64,000 bases of DNA from Falsarthrobacter nasiphocae (GCF_031456275.1 NZ_JAVDUI010000001.1:2066965-2130964); one strand, 5' to 3'; shown: positions 14,614-25,198, numbered from the stretch's first letter. Notes: generated by a model not told the origin, from the sequence alone. Made by a program: numbers and translations.

Positions 14614-17163
14614 TCACCCGTTCGGGAACGCCTCCTGCACGCGCAGGGCGCGGGCGAGCCCGTCGTGGGACTCGACGACCATGCGCTTGATGGCCGCGTC
14701 CTCCTCTCCGAGGCTCGCGATGAACGCCGCCGACGCGTCGAGCGCCGTGCGGCTCACCACGCGGGACGGGTAGAGGCCGCGCACCAGGGTCTGCGTGACC
14801 TCGTGGGACAGCTTCCCCTTGATCTCCCGAGCGCGCGAGAAGAACTCGTCGACGAGCTCCCTGTGCGCCTGCGTGTCGAGGCCGCTCTGGAAGCCCATCG
14901 CCGCCATGCGCAGGGTCAGGTTCGGAATGGACCGGTCCGTGAAGAGAAGGTCCATCGTCGCCTTCTTCGCCTCGGAGCCGGGGACGGCCGCACGCGCCTG
15001 GGCCGCTGCAAGGGCGCCGTTCGCCGTGTTGTCGGACTCGAGCATCGAGGCGATCTCCGCCTCCCCGGCCGCGCCCGACGCCACGAGGGCCTGCAGAAGC
15101 GTCCACTTGAGGTCGCTGTCGAGCTCGAGCCCCTCCAGTGTGCGCTCACCGTCCAGGACCGCCTTGACGATGGACGCGTGCTTCGCGTCAGCCGCCGTGA
15201 CCGCGAAGAACTGCATGAGCTGCAGCTGCATGTCGGATCCCGGCTCCGCCGCCTCCAGCGCCTCGAGAACGCGGGCCGCGAGGGACTCCGCCACCTCCGC
15301 GCGCCGGGACTCCACCACGTAGTTCTGGAGCACCACGCGCGCCTGCCGCAGGATCATGGACACCACGGTCGACGTCGTCTCGCGCGGGATGTTCGCCGCC
15401 ACGAGATCCAGGAACTCCGTCGGGGCGATCTCCGCGTCCCGCACGCCCTCAACGGCCGCGCCCCAGAGAAGCACTCGCGTCAGGGAGTCCTCGACATCGG
15501 CGAGCCGGGCCTTGGCCACTGCGAAGGACGCGTCGTCGAGACGAATGTTGCCGTACGCCAGATCGCCGTCGTTGACGACAAGGAGGTCCCCGGCCGCGAC
15601 GCCGTCGAGCTCGGGCACGGACGTGCGGGCGCCGTCGACATCAATCTCAACCCGATGCGTGCGCACCAGGCGGCCGTCCTGATCCGCATACACGCCGATC
15701 CCAAGACGGTGCGGAGGCAGAACCTTGTCCGCGTCCGGTGACGACTGAACCACGGCGACGTTGCGGTACGTGCCGTCCTCCACCTCGAACTCCGCGGCGA
15801 GCGTCGTCACGCCGGACGTCTGGAGCCAAGCCTTGCCCCACGCGGACAGGTCACGGCCCGAGGACGCCTCCAGCTCAGAGAGCAGGTCCGGCAGCTCCGT
15901 GTTGCCCCACGCATGCTTGGCGAAGTACGCGCGCACGCCCTCCATGAAGCGCTCCTGGCCCACCCACGCCACGAGCTGACGCAGCACCGAGGCACCCTTC
16001 GCGTACGTGATGCCGTCGAAGTTGACCTGCACATCGTCGAGGTCGCGGATCTCCGCCACAATCGGGTGCGTCGTCGGCAGCTGATCCTGCGAGTACGCCC
16101 ACCACTTGTCCGCAGCCGCGAACGACGTCCACGCATCCGTGAACTCCGTGGCCTCCGCCGCCGAGAGGTGGCACATGAACTCCGCGAACGACTCGTTCAG
16201 CCAGAGGTCGTTCCACCACTTCATCGTCACCAGGTCGCCGAACCACATGTGGGCCAGCTCGTGGAGGATCGTGATCGCGCGGCGCTCGCGGACGGCCTCG
16301 GTGACCTTGCCGCGGAACACATAGGACTCGAGGTAGGTGACGGCGCCCGCGTTCTCCATCGCGCCCGCGTTGAAGTCGGGGACGAAGAGCTGGTCGTACT
16401 TCGTGAACGGGTACGGGGTGCCGAACTGCTCCTCGTAGAAGGCGAAGCCCTGGCGGGTCAGCTCGAAGACGTTGTCGGCGTCCATGTACTCGGCCATGGA
16501 GGCGCGCGTGTAGACGCCGAGCTCGATCTCACGGCCCGAGGAGCTCGTGAGGGAGCTGAAGACGCCCTTGTACGGGCCGGCGATGAGCGCCGTGATGTAG
16601 GAGGACATCCGCGGCGTGGGCGGGAACTCCCACGTCTTGGCGCCCTCGTGGGCCGGGACGGGCTCGGGCGTGGGCTCGTTGGAGACGACGCTCCAGTGCT
16701 CCGGAGCCGTGACGACGAACGTGAACTCGCTCTTGAGGTCAGGCTGCTCGAAGACCGCGAACATGCGGCGGGAGTCCGGGACCTCGAACTGGGTGTACAG
16801 GTACACCTCGCCGTCGACCGGGTCCACGAACCGGTGCAGGCCCTCGCCCGTGTTCATGTAGAGGGCGTCCGCGTCGACGACGAGCTCGTTCTCCGCCTCG
16901 AGGTCGGGGAGCGCGATCCGCACGCCGTCGGCCACCCCGGCCGGGTCCAGCGCCTTGCCGTTGAGGGTGACGGAGCGGACGCTGTCCGTGACCGCATCGA
17001 TGAACGTGTCTGCCCCGGGCTCGGCGCTGAAGCGGACGGTGGTCTTGGACCCGAAGACGCGCTCGCCGCGCGTCAGGTCGAGCTCGACACGGTAGGACTG
17101 GACGTCCTTGACGATGGAGGCTCGCTCGATCGCCTCGGTTCGGGTGAGGTTCATTCCGGGCAT
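14614..17163 (-). CDS. pepN: Aminopeptidase N (M1 family zinc metallopeptidase)
   Basis: 849 residues, full length for actinobacterial PepN. The substrate-anchoring motif GAMEN (in FNAGAMENAG) precedes the zinc site H301-E302-x-x-H305 with the third ligand E324 in LNESFAEF. The rest is the ERAP1-like helical C-terminal domain. It is a cytoplasmic exopeptidase that trims N-terminal residues from peptides, a natural follow-on to the ClpXP protease encoded nearby. ATG 17163 (MPGMNLTRTEA) is placed by AAAGG six bases upstream; the family start is often the second Met. It is read divergently from rpiB. Confidence 0.96.
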   Translation of the reverse strand: MPGMNLTRTEAIERASIVKDVQSYRVELDLTRGERVFGSKTTVRFSAEPGADTFIDAVTDSVRSVTLNGKALDPAGVADGVRIALPDLEAENELVVDADALYMNTGEGLHRFVDPVDGEVYLYTQFEVPDSRRMFAVFEQPDLKSEFTFVVTAPEHWSVVSNEPTPEPVPAHEGAKTWEFPPTPRMSSYITALIAGPYKGVFSSLTSSSGREIELGVYTRASMAEYMDADNVFELTRQGFAFYEEQFGTPYPFTKYDQLFVPDFNAGAMENAGAVTYLESYVFRGKVTEAVRERRAITILHELAHMWFGDLVTMKWWNDLWLNESFAEFMCHLSAAEATEFTDAWTSFAAADKWWAYSQDQLPTTHPIVAEIRDLDDVQVNFDGITYAKGASVLRQLVAWVGQERFMEGVRAYFAKHAWGNTELPDLLSELEASSGRDLSAWGKAWLQTSGVTTLAAEFEVEDGTYRNVAVVQSSPDADKVLPPHRLGIGVYADQDGRLVRTHRVEIDVDGARTSVPELDGVAAGDLLVVNDGDLAYGNIRLDDASFAVAKARLADVEDSLTRVLLWGAAVEGVRDAEIAPTEFLDLVAANIPRETTSTVVSMILRQARVVLQNYVVESRRAEVAESLAARVLEALEAAEPGSDMQLQLMQFFAVTAADAKHASIVKAVLDGERTLEGLELDSDLKWTLLQALVASGAAGEAEIASMLESDNTANGALAAAQARAAVPGSEAKKATMDLLFTDRSIPNLTLRMAAMGFQSGLDTQAHRELVDEFFSRAREIKGKLSHEVTQTLVRGLYPSRVVSRTALDASAAFIASLGEEDAAIKRMVVESHDGLARALRVQEAFPNG

Positions 17164-17220
17164 GAGGTCCCTTTCGGCGCATGGATCGCGGGTGGATCGA
17201 CCGGGCCAATGCGGTGCCGG

Positions 17221-17234
17221 TCACATATATGTGA
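17221..17234. promoter_or_regulatory. Perfect 14-bp palindrome in the pepN/rpiB divergent region
   Basis: TCACATATATGTGA is fully self-complementary. Its right half pairs again with a further TCACA at 17246-17250. It lies in a short AT-rich patch 58 bases upstream of the pepN start inside a very GC-rich region, so it is a good candidate for an operator or for the promoter itself. No regulator is identified. Confidence 0.6.
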
Positions 17235-17397
17235 GCATATCCGTTTCACATTTCCGGCCGGCGGCGCGGCACGGTGACGAGGGGAGAGGGGCACCCTGCC
17301 CGCCCCGGTAACCTGGTGGAAGGGCCGCGGCGCGTCCGCGCAGACAGCCGGTTCGCGCCCATGAACACGTGCCATCGAGGCACCGCGAAGGGGAGAC

Positions 17398-17862
17398 ATG
17401 CGGGTACACATCGCCACAGACCACGCCGGACTCGAGCTGAGCCACGCGCTCATCGAGCACCTCACGGGCCAGGGCCATGAGGTCATCGACCACGGCCCCA
17501 CCAGCTATGACCCGCTCGACGACTACCCCCGCTTCTGCATCGCCGCAGCCACCGCCGTCGTCGCCGACCGTGCCGCCGGCATCGAGGCCCTCGGGATCGT
17601 CCTGGGCGGCAGCGGCAACGGCGAGCAGATCGCGGCCAACAAGGTGGTCGGCGTCCGTGCGGCTCTCGCGTGGAATGAGGCGACGGCGAAGCTGGCGCGC
17701 GAGCACAACGACGCCAACGTGGTCGCCGTCGGCGGCCGGCAGCACTCGCTCGAGGAGGCCATTCGCATCGTGGAGTGGTTCCTCGCGGAGCCGTTCAGCG
17801 GGGACGAGCGGCACGTTCGCCGCATCGGCCAGATTGCCGAGTACGAGGCGCAGCGTGGCTGA
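17398..17862 (+). CDS. rpiB: Ribose-5-phosphate isomerase B
   Basis: 154 residues of the RpiB/LacAB family: N-terminal ATDHAG (catalytic-site Asp and His), a central LGGSGNGEQIAANK phosphate-binding loop, and VRAALAWNEATAKLAREHNDAN in the core (given in parts: RAALAWNE, LAREHND). The Gly-Ser-Gly loop where E. coli RpiB has its active Cys matches the mycobacterial type, which uses a Glu. It interconverts ribose-5-P and ribulose-5-P in the pentose phosphate pathway. GGGGAG lies just before the ATG. Downstream is a tRNA-Gly with its own promoter. Confidence 0.95.
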   Translation: MRVHIATDHAGLELSHALIEHLTGQGHEVIDHGPTSYDPLDDYPRFCIAAATAVVADRAAGIEALGIVLGGSGNGEQIAANKVVGVRAALAWNEATAKLAREHNDANVVAVGGRQHSLEEAIRIVEWFLAEPFSGDERHVRRIGQIAEYEAQRG

Positions 17863-17884
17863 GGGCCGAACAGGTCGCTGAGCT

Positions 17885-17913
17885 TTGAGTCGTTCGCGGT
17901 GCTCTGCTATAGT
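17885..17913 (+). promoter_or_regulatory. Sigma-70-type promoter of tRNA-Gly
   Basis: TTGAGT (17885-17890), a 17-base spacer and TATAGT (17908-17913) lie 26 bases before the tRNA. This is the best -35/-10 pair in the window. Confidence 0.8.
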
Positions 17914-17939
17914 CGGTAGAGCACCGCTTCGGCGAATGC

Positions 17940-18013
17940 GGGGATGTAGCTTAATGGTAAAGCCTTAGTCTTCCAAACTAATGACGCGGGTTCGATTCCC
18001 GTCATCCCCTCCA
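17940..18013 (+). tRNA. tRNA-Gly (anticodon UCC)
   Basis: Acceptor GGGGATG pairs with CATCCCC, discriminator T, and CCA is encoded. The anticodon arm TTAGT-CTTCCAA-ACTAA gives anticodon TCC. The T arm is GCGGG-TTCGATT-CCCGT. It reads GGA (and GGG by wobble). Confidence 0.96.
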
Positions 18014-18020
18014 GAGCAAG

Positions 18021-18050
18021 GCCCCCGCTGAACACCAGTTCGGCGGGGGC
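18021..18050 (+). terminator. Terminator of tRNA-Gly
   Basis: A 13-bp stem with one G-U pair (18021-18033 with 18038-18050) and a 4-base loop, seven bases past the tRNA. CTTCG follows rather than a T-run. Confidence 0.75.
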
Positions 18051-18135
18051 CTTCGCGTTGCCCGCGGCGCCTCCCCGGGGGGAGATTCGGCAATCGTTCT
18101 GGCCAGGCGGTAGAGTCGTGGGTTGAATGACTCAA

Positions 18136-18213
18136 CGGGGTGTAGCTCAGCTTGGCTAGAGCGCGCGCTTTGGGAGCGTGAGGCCGCAGGTTCAAATCCT
18201 GTCACCCCGACCA
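18136..18213 (+). tRNA. tRNA-Pro (anticodon UGG)
   Basis: Acceptor CGGGGTG pairs with CACCCCG, discriminator A, and CCA is encoded. The anticodon arm CGCGC-TTTGGGA-GCGTG gives anticodon TGG. The T arm contains GGTTCAAATCC. A -10-like TAGAGT lies at 18111-18116. It is followed 86 bases on by tig. Confidence 0.96.
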
Positions 18214-18299
18214 CACGCCCAGGGGCCTTGCAGGATGGAGGCCGTTGGGCGCATGCCGTATCAAGACCACATCAACCACACATTCAGGAGTTCATCGCC

Positions 18300-19646
18300 G
18301 TGAAGAGCGCTGTCGAGACCCTCACCCCGACTCGGGTCAAGCTGACCGTCGAGGTTCCCTTCGACGAGGTCAAGCCGTCCATCGAGAAGGCGTACAAGCA
18401 GGTCGCCGAGCAGGTCAGCATCCCGGGCTTCCGCAAGGGCAAGATCCCTGCGTCGGTTGTGGACCAGCGCGTTGGCCGCGGCTACGTGTACGAGCAGGCC
18501 ATCAACGAGGGCCTCAACGGATGGTTCCAGGCTGCCCTCGAGGAGCAGAACATCACGCCGCTTTCGCGCCCCGAGGTCGACATCACCTCCGCACCGGACC
18601 CCGAGACGAAGTCCGGTGACCTCGTCTTCGAGCTTGAGCTCGACGTCAAGCCGAGCATCGAGCTTCCCGACCTCGCGGGCCTCGAGCTCGTCGTCGAGCC
18701 CGTTGCCGTTGAGGACGCCGACGTCGACACCGCCATCGATGAGCTCCGCGGGCGCTTCGGCACCCTCAAGGCTGCGGACAAGCCCGCCGCCAAGGACGAC
18801 TTCCTGACGATGGACCTCACCGCCAAGGTTGACGGCGAAGAGGTCGACTCCGCCGCAGACCTGTCCTACCAGGTCGGCTCGGGCACGATGCTCGAGGGCC
18901 TCGACGAGGCCGTCGAGGGCCTCTCCGCTGGCGAGGACGCCATCTTCACTACGAAGCTCGCCGGCGGCGAGCACGCTGGCGAGGACGCCGAGGTCAAGGT
19001 CGTCGTCAAGGCCGTCAAGACCCGCGAGCTCCCCGAGGCCGACGACGAGTTCGCTCAGCTCGCCTCCGAGTTCGACACGATCGCCGAGCTCCGCGAGTCC
19101 ACGAAGACGCAGGTCGAGCAGCAGAAGCGCTTCGCCCAGGCCGGCGAGGCCCGGGACAAGGCCATCGACGCCCTCCTTGAGAAGGTCGAGGTGCCGGTTC
19201 CGGACTCCTACATCGACGACCAGGTCGACCAGCACTTCACGCAGGACTCCTCCGAGGGCCACGACTCCGACGACCACCGCGCCGAGGTCCGCCAGAACAC
19301 GGTTGACGCCTTCAAGCGCGAGGTCGTCCTCGACGCCGTCCTCGAGCAGCACGAGGTCGAGGTCGATCAGCAGGAGCTCATCGACTACATCTTCCAGACG
19401 TCGCAGCAGTACGGCATGGACCCGCAGCAGTTCGCCCAGATCATCGATCAGGCCGGGCAGCTTCCCATGGTCATCGCCGACGTCCGCCGCAACAAGGCCC
19501 TGAGCAAGGTCGTTGAGCTGGCAAGCGTCAAGGACACGGACGGCAACGCCGTCGACCTCTCCTCCATCCTGGGGACCGCAGGGGACGACGACGAGGCCGC
19601 CGAGGAGACCGCCGCCGACGAGGACGCGACGTCCGAGTCGAAGTAG
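18300..19646 (+). CDS. tig: Trigger factor (ribosome-associated chaperone, PPIase)
   Basis: 448 residues from GTG 18300, nine bases after AGGAG. The N-terminal ribosome-binding domain carries the signature VSIPGFRKGKIPASVV. The FKBP-like prolyl isomerase domain (about 150-240) and the helical substrate-cradling C-terminal domain follow. The tail is very acidic (DDDEAAEETAADEDATSES in part). It binds near L23 at the exit tunnel and shelters nascent chains. It is followed by clpP1-clpP2-clpX, the standard chaperone/protease gene order. Confidence 0.96.
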   Translation: MKSAVETLTPTRVKLTVEVPFDEVKPSIEKAYKQVAEQVSIPGFRKGKIPASVVDQRVGRGYVYEQAINEGLNGWFQAALEEQNITPLSRPEVDITSAPDPETKSGDLVFELELDVKPSIELPDLAGLELVVEPVAVEDADVDTAIDELRGRFGTLKAADKPAAKDDFLTMDLTAKVDGEEVDSAADLSYQVGSGTMLEGLDEAVEGLSAGEDAIFTTKLAGGEHAGEDAEVKVVVKAVKTRELPEADDEFAQLASEFDTIAELRESTKTQVEQQKRFAQAGEARDKAIDALLEKVEVPVPDSYIDDQVDQHFTQDSSEGHDSDDHRAEVRQNTVDAFKREVVLDAVLEQHEVEVDQQELIDYIFQTSQQYGMDPQQFAQIIDQAGQLPMVIADVRRNKALSKVVELASVKDTDGNAVDLSSILGTAGDDDEAAEETAADEDATSESK

Positions 19647-19842
19647 TTCTCCCGCCGGCTCGTCCGGCGAGATGAGGGCGGGGCCGGGCAACCGGTCCCG
19701 CCCTTCTCCATACCCCCGGCGCCCATGCGCCAACAGCGAAACGGGGCCCGCCACCCGGGATCCCGGCGCCCGGGACGGCTAGTGTCCTAGACAAGGACCG
19801 AGCCCGGCCACGGGTGAAGACAGCACTTTCGAGGAGATGACG

Positions 19843-20469
19843 ATGACCCAGACCTCACAGGCGCCTCAGGCGGCCTCGGACGTCCGAGCCACGCGCGACG
19901 ACTACATCTACAACCGCCTGCTCAAGGAGCGCATCATCTGGCTCGGCTCGGATGTGCGGGACGACAACGCGAACGTCATCTGCTCGCAGCTCCTCATGCT
20001 GTCCGCCGAGGACCCGGAGGCGGACATCTACCTCTACATCAACTCGCCCGGCGGCTCGATCACCGCGGGCATGGCCATCTACGACACGATGCAGTTCATC
20101 CCGAACGACGTCGTCACGGTGGCCACAGGCCTCGCGGCCTCCATGGGCCAGTTCCTCCTGTCCTCGGGCACGAAGGGCAAGCGCTACGCGACCCCGCACA
20201 CGCGCATCCTCATGCACCAGCCTCTCGGCGGCGTGCAGGGAACGGCCACGGACGTCCGCATCCAGGCGGAGCTCATCATGGACATGAAGCGCGTCATGGC
20301 CGAGCTGACGGCGGAGCAGACCGGTCAGTCCCTCGAGAAGATCCTCGAGGACAACGACCGCGACAACTGGTTCACCGCGGAGCAGGCCCTGGCCTACGGC
20401 TTCTTCGACAAGATCGCCGACAAGGCCTCCAGCGTGTCCGGCGGCGGCGGCACGGACGAGAACGCCTAA
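19843..20469 (+). CDS. clpP1: ATP-dependent Clp protease proteolytic subunit, first copy
   Basis: 208 residues from ATG 19843, six bases after GAGGAG; an in-frame ATG at 19837 touches that site and is unlikely. The serine-protease triad is present: Ser in [11 protein letters not shown], His in [10 protein letters not shown], Asp in DNDRDNWF. The family motif [19 protein letters not shown] is clear. Actinobacteria make a mixed ClpP1P2 barrel, and the partner gene is 44 bases downstream. Confidence 0.96.
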   Translation: MTQTSQAPQAASDVRATRDDYIYNRLLKERIIWLGSDVRDDNANVICSQLLMLSAEDPEADIYLYINSPGGSITAGMAIYDTMQFIPNDVVTVATGLAASMGQFLLSSGTKGKRYATPHTRILMHQPLGGVQGTATDVRIQAELIMDMKRVMAELTAEQTGQSLEKILEDNDRDNWFTAEQALAYGFFDKIADKASSVSGGGGTDENA

Positions 20470-20513
20470 GAATCCGGCCCGCAGCCCGCACACACAGACT
20501 TCCAGGAGACACC

Positions 20514-21173
20514 ATGAACCCCACGTCAGGGATCACCCACCCCATGCCGTCCAGCCGCTACGTCCTGCCGCAGTTCGAGGAGCGGACGCCGTACGGCTTC
20601 AAGCGCCAGGACCCGTACACCAAGCTCTTCGAGGACCGCATCGTGTTCCTCGGCGTGCAGGTGGATGACGCGAGCGCGGACGACGTCATGGCCCAGCTCC
20701 TCGTCCTCGAGGCGCAGGACCCGGACCGCGACATCACGCTGTACATCAACTCGCCGGGCGGCTCGTTCACGGCCATGACGGCCCTGTACGACACGATGCA
20801 GTACATCCGCCCCGAGATCATGACGGTCTGCCTCGGCCAGGCGGCCTCCGCGGCGTCGGTCCTTCTCGCGGCCGGCACGCCGGGCAAGCGACTCGCCCTG
20901 CCGAACGCCCGTGTCCTCATCCACCAGCCGGCCGTCGGCGGCGGGCAGGGCCAGGCTTCGGACCTCGAGATTCAGGCGCAGGAGATGATGCGCATGCGCG
21001 AGTGGCTCGAGGAGACCATGTCTCTTCACACGGGCAAGGACGTCGCGCAGATCAACCGCGATATCGAGCGCGACAAGATCCTCACGGCCAAGGGCGCCCT
21101 GGAGTACGGAATCATCGACCAGGTGCTGGAGTCCCGCAAGGTCCGCAAGCCGCGGATCAACACGCCGGAGTAG
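20514..21173 (+). CDS. clpP2: ATP-dependent Clp protease proteolytic subunit, second copy
   Basis: 219 residues. The catalytic Ser lies in [14 protein letters not shown], His in [11 protein letters not shown] and Asp in NRDIERDK. It has a longer N-terminus than ClpP1 ([16 protein letters not shown]), typical of the ClpP2 partner that docks the ATPase. It is preceded by CAGGAGA. Together with ClpP1 and the ClpX gene 135 bases on it forms the regulated protease of the cytoplasm. Confidence 0.96.
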   Translation: MNPTSGITHPMPSSRYVLPQFEERTPYGFKRQDPYTKLFEDRIVFLGVQVDDASADDVMAQLLVLEAQDPDRDITLYINSPGGSFTAMTALYDTMQYIRPEIMTVCLGQAASAASVLLAAGTPGKRLALPNARVLIHQPAVGGGQGQASDLEIQAQEMMRMREWLEETMSLHTGKDVAQINRDIERDKILTAKGALEYGIIDQVLESRKVRKPRINTPE

Positions 21174-21307
21174 GCCCTCGGCGGCGGGTCGGCCCCTCGG
21201 TTCCGTCTTCGGGCGTGCCGGGGGGCCGCTGCCTTCTGGCATAGGGTGGACTACGGCGGACGCGAGCGGTTGGCTCGCCTCATGCTTCAGGTGTAAGGGA
21301 GAAGAAC

Positions 21308-22582
<1,275 letters not shown>

Positions 22583-22675
22583 AGCTTCACCGCTGGGCCG
22601 TGCCTTGCGGGGCGCGCCCGGCATCAGGACTTGGAGGCGTCAATCGGCCGCCCCCACCCCACAAAGGAGGACAGC

Positions 22676-23269
22676 ATGTCCGAGCGCGTTGACTTCTGGT
22701 TCGATCCCCTCTGCCCCTTCGCCTGGGCCACGTCGCGGTGGATCAAGGAAGTGGAGCAAGTCCGTGACATCGAGGTCGAGTGGCACATCATGTCGCTCGG
22801 GATCCTCAACGAGAACAACCCGGACAACCACCACCACGGGGATCCGACGTCCATGTGGATGGTGCGCGTGGTCCAGGCGGCCGCCGAGCTGGACCCCGCC
22901 AACATCGACACGCTCTACACCGCGCTCGGCGAGGTCCTCCACAACGAGGGGGTCGAGGACAGGACCGAGGTGATCAGGCAGGCGCTGGATCGCGCGGGCC
23001 TGCCCGCCGAGCTGGCTGAGGCCGCCGAGGACGAGTCTCGGGACGGCGCCATCCGCGCGTCCCACGAGGAGGCACTCAAGCGCGTCGGGGACGAGGTGGG
23101 CACGCCCGTCGTCGCCATCGCGGACACCGCGTTCTTCGGACCCGTCATCACCCGGGTCCCACGCGGGGAGGACGCTGGGCGCATGTTCGACGCGGCCCGC
23201 ACCCTCGCGGGCTTCCCGCACTTCTTCGAGCTGAAGCGCTCCCGCACGGAGGATCCGAAGGTCGACTGA
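22676..23269 (+). CDS. DsbA-family thioredoxin-fold oxidoreductase
   Basis: 197 residues from ATG 22676 after a strong AAAGGAGG. The active-site motif after strand 1 is DPLCPFAW: one Cys followed by Pro-Phe-Ala, so the second Cys of a CXXC pair is missing. The DsbA helical insertion and the cis-Pro loop (GTPVVAI) are present. There is no signal peptide, so it is cytoplasmic. It resembles actinobacterial proteins related to the mycobacterial thiol-linked nitroreductase Rv2466c, usually found near clpX/valS. A single-Cys site suggests mixed-disulfide chemistry with mycothiol (inference). Confidence 0.85.
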   Translation: MSERVDFWFDPLCPFAWATSRWIKEVEQVRDIEVEWHIMSLGILNENNPDNHHHGDPTSMWMVRVVQAAAELDPANIDTLYTALGEVLHNEGVEDRTEVIRQALDRAGLPAELAEAAEDESRDGAIRASHEEALKRVGDEVGTPVVAIADTAFFGPVITRVPRGEDAGRMFDAARTLAGFPHFFELKRSRTEDPKVD

Positions 23270-23337
23270 CGTCGAGGCGGCGGCTGAGGCTGACCCGGAG
23301 ACGGGCGAGCGGCGGCGCGGCGGCCGCAGGGCCGCAC

Positions 23338-23369
23338 GGGGCGGGCTCCTTGAAGGGGCCCGTCCCTTT
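23338..23369 (+). terminator. Terminator of the DsbA-like gene
   Basis: A 12-bp stem with two G-U pairs (23338-23349 with 23355-23366), loop TTGAA, followed by TTTCTCGTCT. Confidence 0.75.
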
Positions 23370-23470
23370 CTCGTCTCAGGTCACAGGCCCATCCGCATCG
23401 GGCCACAGCGGCCGCACAAGGCCAGTGCGGAGAGTGGAGGAAGCCCATTCCCCACACCGAGGAGGCCAGC

Positions 23471-24496
23471 ATGGCTGCCAACGAATTCACCAACCGCCCC
23501 ACGGCTCCCGCCGACCCCGCCGCGCCCGGAAGCGGCAGCCGGCGCGCGAGCGACAGCATCGGCAGCGCCGGCCTGGCTGCGTCCATCGCGGCCACCCCTG
23601 CCGCGTCCGCTGCGTCCACCCCTGCCAGGTCTGCCACAGACGGCCGCAGCACGCCCGCGCGGGACGAGCCCGTGACCGTGGCCAACGGCGCCGCCCGCCG
23701 CCTGCGCGGGGAGCACGAGACGCTCGCGAGCGTGGCCGCCGCCCGTCCCGGCGAGGCCATCCGCTGGGGCCAGGCGGAGCGCGGCTGGTCCGGCCGCAAG
23801 ACCTTCATCGCGGCGGGCGTGACGCTCTCACTCGCCATGTCCGGCGGCGTCGCGGCCATCGCGGCGTCCACGCACAGCTCCACCGCCAGCCAGCAGCAGC
23901 AGGGCATGGTGCCCGGCGTCATGGGCGGGGGAGCGTCGGCCACCGGCGCGTCCGCCGTCCACAGCGAGGCGGTCGTCAAGGAGGGTTCCTCGTGGGTCAC
24001 GCGCGCCACGCAGACGGGCACCGTCACGGCGGTGTCCTCCACGTCCATCACGGTCAAGAGCGCGGATGGCTTCACCAAGACGTACGCGGTGACTTCCTCC
24101 ACGTCCGTGACCACAACGACGACGGCGGCTGGCGCCAGCGGAACCGCCGCACGGGGCGCCGGCACTCAGGGTTCCACCCCGCAGGGCTCAGGCACGCAGG
24201 GCTCCACCACCCAGGGGACGGCAGCTCAGGGCGCGCCGCCCGCGGCCCCAAGCGGGGCCCAGGGCGGGGCCCCCGTGGGTGCGGCCGCCTCGGGGGCGAA
24301 CGGCACCGCCGCCCCCGGCACCGCAGGCGGTTCCCAGTCGGGGGCCGCCCAGGGTACGGCTACCACGATCGGGTCCGTCAAGGTGGGGGACACCGTGACG
24401 ATCGGCGCCACCAGGGTGGGGTCCACGTACACGGCGTCGAGCATCGCGCTGGACGGCACCGCCGCGGCATCGAAGGACACGAGCGCGTCGGAGTGA
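23471..24496 (+). CDS. Low-complexity membrane protein with an extracytoplasmic beta domain
   Basis: 341 residues. A disordered Ala/Ser/Arg-rich cytoplasmic part (1-115) precedes one membrane segment (about 118-138, KTFIAAGVTLSLAMSGGVAAI). Outside, a short strand-rich module (TGTVTAVSSTSITVKSADGF) resembles the DUF5666-type domain. A Gly/Thr/Gln/Ala-rich run with TQGST-like repeats follows, then a second copy-like module (IGSVKVGDTVTIGATRVGSTYTA in part). No enzyme motif. Preceded by AGGAGGCCAGC. Function unknown; a wall-exposed protein is likely. Confidence 0.75.
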   Translation: MAANEFTNRPTAPADPAAPGSGSRRASDSIGSAGLAASIAATPAASAASTPARSATDGRSTPARDEPVTVANGAARRLRGEHETLASVAAARPGEAIRWGQAERGWSGRKTFIAAGVTLSLAMSGGVAAIAASTHSSTASQQQQGMVPGVMGGGASATGASAVHSEAVVKEGSSWVTRATQTGTVTAVSSTSITVKSADGFTKTYAVTSSTSVTTTTTAAGASGTAARGAGTQGSTPQGSGTQGSTTQGTAAQGAPPAAPSGAQGGAPVGAAASGANGTAAPGTAGGSQSGAAQGTATTIGSVKVGDTVTIGATRVGSTYTASSIALDGTAAASKDTSASE

Positions 24497-24566
24497 CCCG
24501 CAAGGACCGTCGTCGTCATCTCCTGAGGTGACCGCGCGCAGGCACCCGAGACCGCCGCACGCAAAG

Positions 24567-24597
24567 AAAGGCCCCGCTCCGGAAGAGCGGGGCCTTT
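24567..24597. terminator. Bidirectional terminator
   Basis: A perfect 13-bp stem (24567-24579 with 24585-24597), loop CGGAA. The arms start with AAA and end with TTT, so it works for both converging genes. Confidence 0.9.
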
Positions 24598-24606
24598 GCG
24601 TGTGTG

Positions 24607-25074
24607 TCAGGACGTCCAGACGGCCATGCCGCCGGAGTGGCCTGCGAGGAGGACCCAGATCGTGGCCGCAACGCAGAGGGCCGCGGTGAGGATGCCCGTG
24701 ATCAGCTCCAGGGCGGGCACGCGCTCCCCGATGCGCCGGAAGGTCTCGGGCGCGCGGTCCGAGTAGAGGAGCCAGCGGGCCACGACGAAGGCCGCGACGA
24801 GGCCTGCCAGGTTGCGCGCCATCTCGCCGAGCTCGGCGTGACGGGCGATGGCCTCCTCACCGACCGTGGCGTCAGCGAGCTGCTCGCCGGTGACCGTGGC
24901 GCCCCAGGCGGTGGCAGCGGCCAGAACGGCGATGACGACGCTCGCGTGCGCGCCCCACGCGAACCAGCGACGCGAGAACAGCCCTGGCACCACGAGGATG
25001 AGAGTCAGCGGGATGAGGACAATGGGGGCGTGCACGAAGATCGGGTGCAGAGGCAGGGCAGCGTCAATGGGCAT
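24607..25074 (-). CDS. DUF2231-type small integral membrane protein
   Basis: 155 residues with four hydrophobic segments (about 10-32, 42-60, 85-102, 123-145). The opening LPLHPIFVHAPIVLIPLTL, with His before and inside the first helix (LHPIFVHAP), is characteristic of DUF2231 proteins, whose conserved histidines suggest haem or metal binding. The molecular role is unknown. It is the last gene on the minus strand before the bidirectional terminator and is separated by 124 bases from the glycosyltransferase gene. Confidence 0.8.
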   Translation of the reverse strand: MPIDAALPLHPIFVHAPIVLIPLTLILVVPGLFSRRWFAWGAHASVVIAVLAAATAWGATVTGEQLADATVGEEAIARHAELGEMARNLAGLVAAFVVARWLLYSDRAPETFRRIGERVPALELITGILTAALCVAATIWVLLAGHSGGMAVWTS

Positions 25075-25198
25075 TCATCCAGTATGCCCAGTCTGTGTCG
25101 CGCGAACGGCCCAAGACTGCTCTGAGGGACCTGTGCAGCTCCTGTGACAAGCGCGGGCGCCCTCCCCGGGGTGGGGAGGGCGCCTGCGGGCGTACCGG

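Noticed and set aside
17230-17250. CRP-type operator (TGTGA-N6-TCACA)
   Set aside because: The half-sites are 11 bases apart rather than six.
18261-19754. 497-codon minus-strand open frame opposite tig
   Set aside because: It mirrors the trigger-factor codons and gives a Leu/Val/Asp/Gly-rich product typical of antisense frames in GC-rich genes.
23350-24531. 393-codon frame overlapping the low-complexity membrane protein
   Set aside because: Arg/His/Gly-rich shadow in another frame; the 23471 frame has a ribosome site and a membrane helix.
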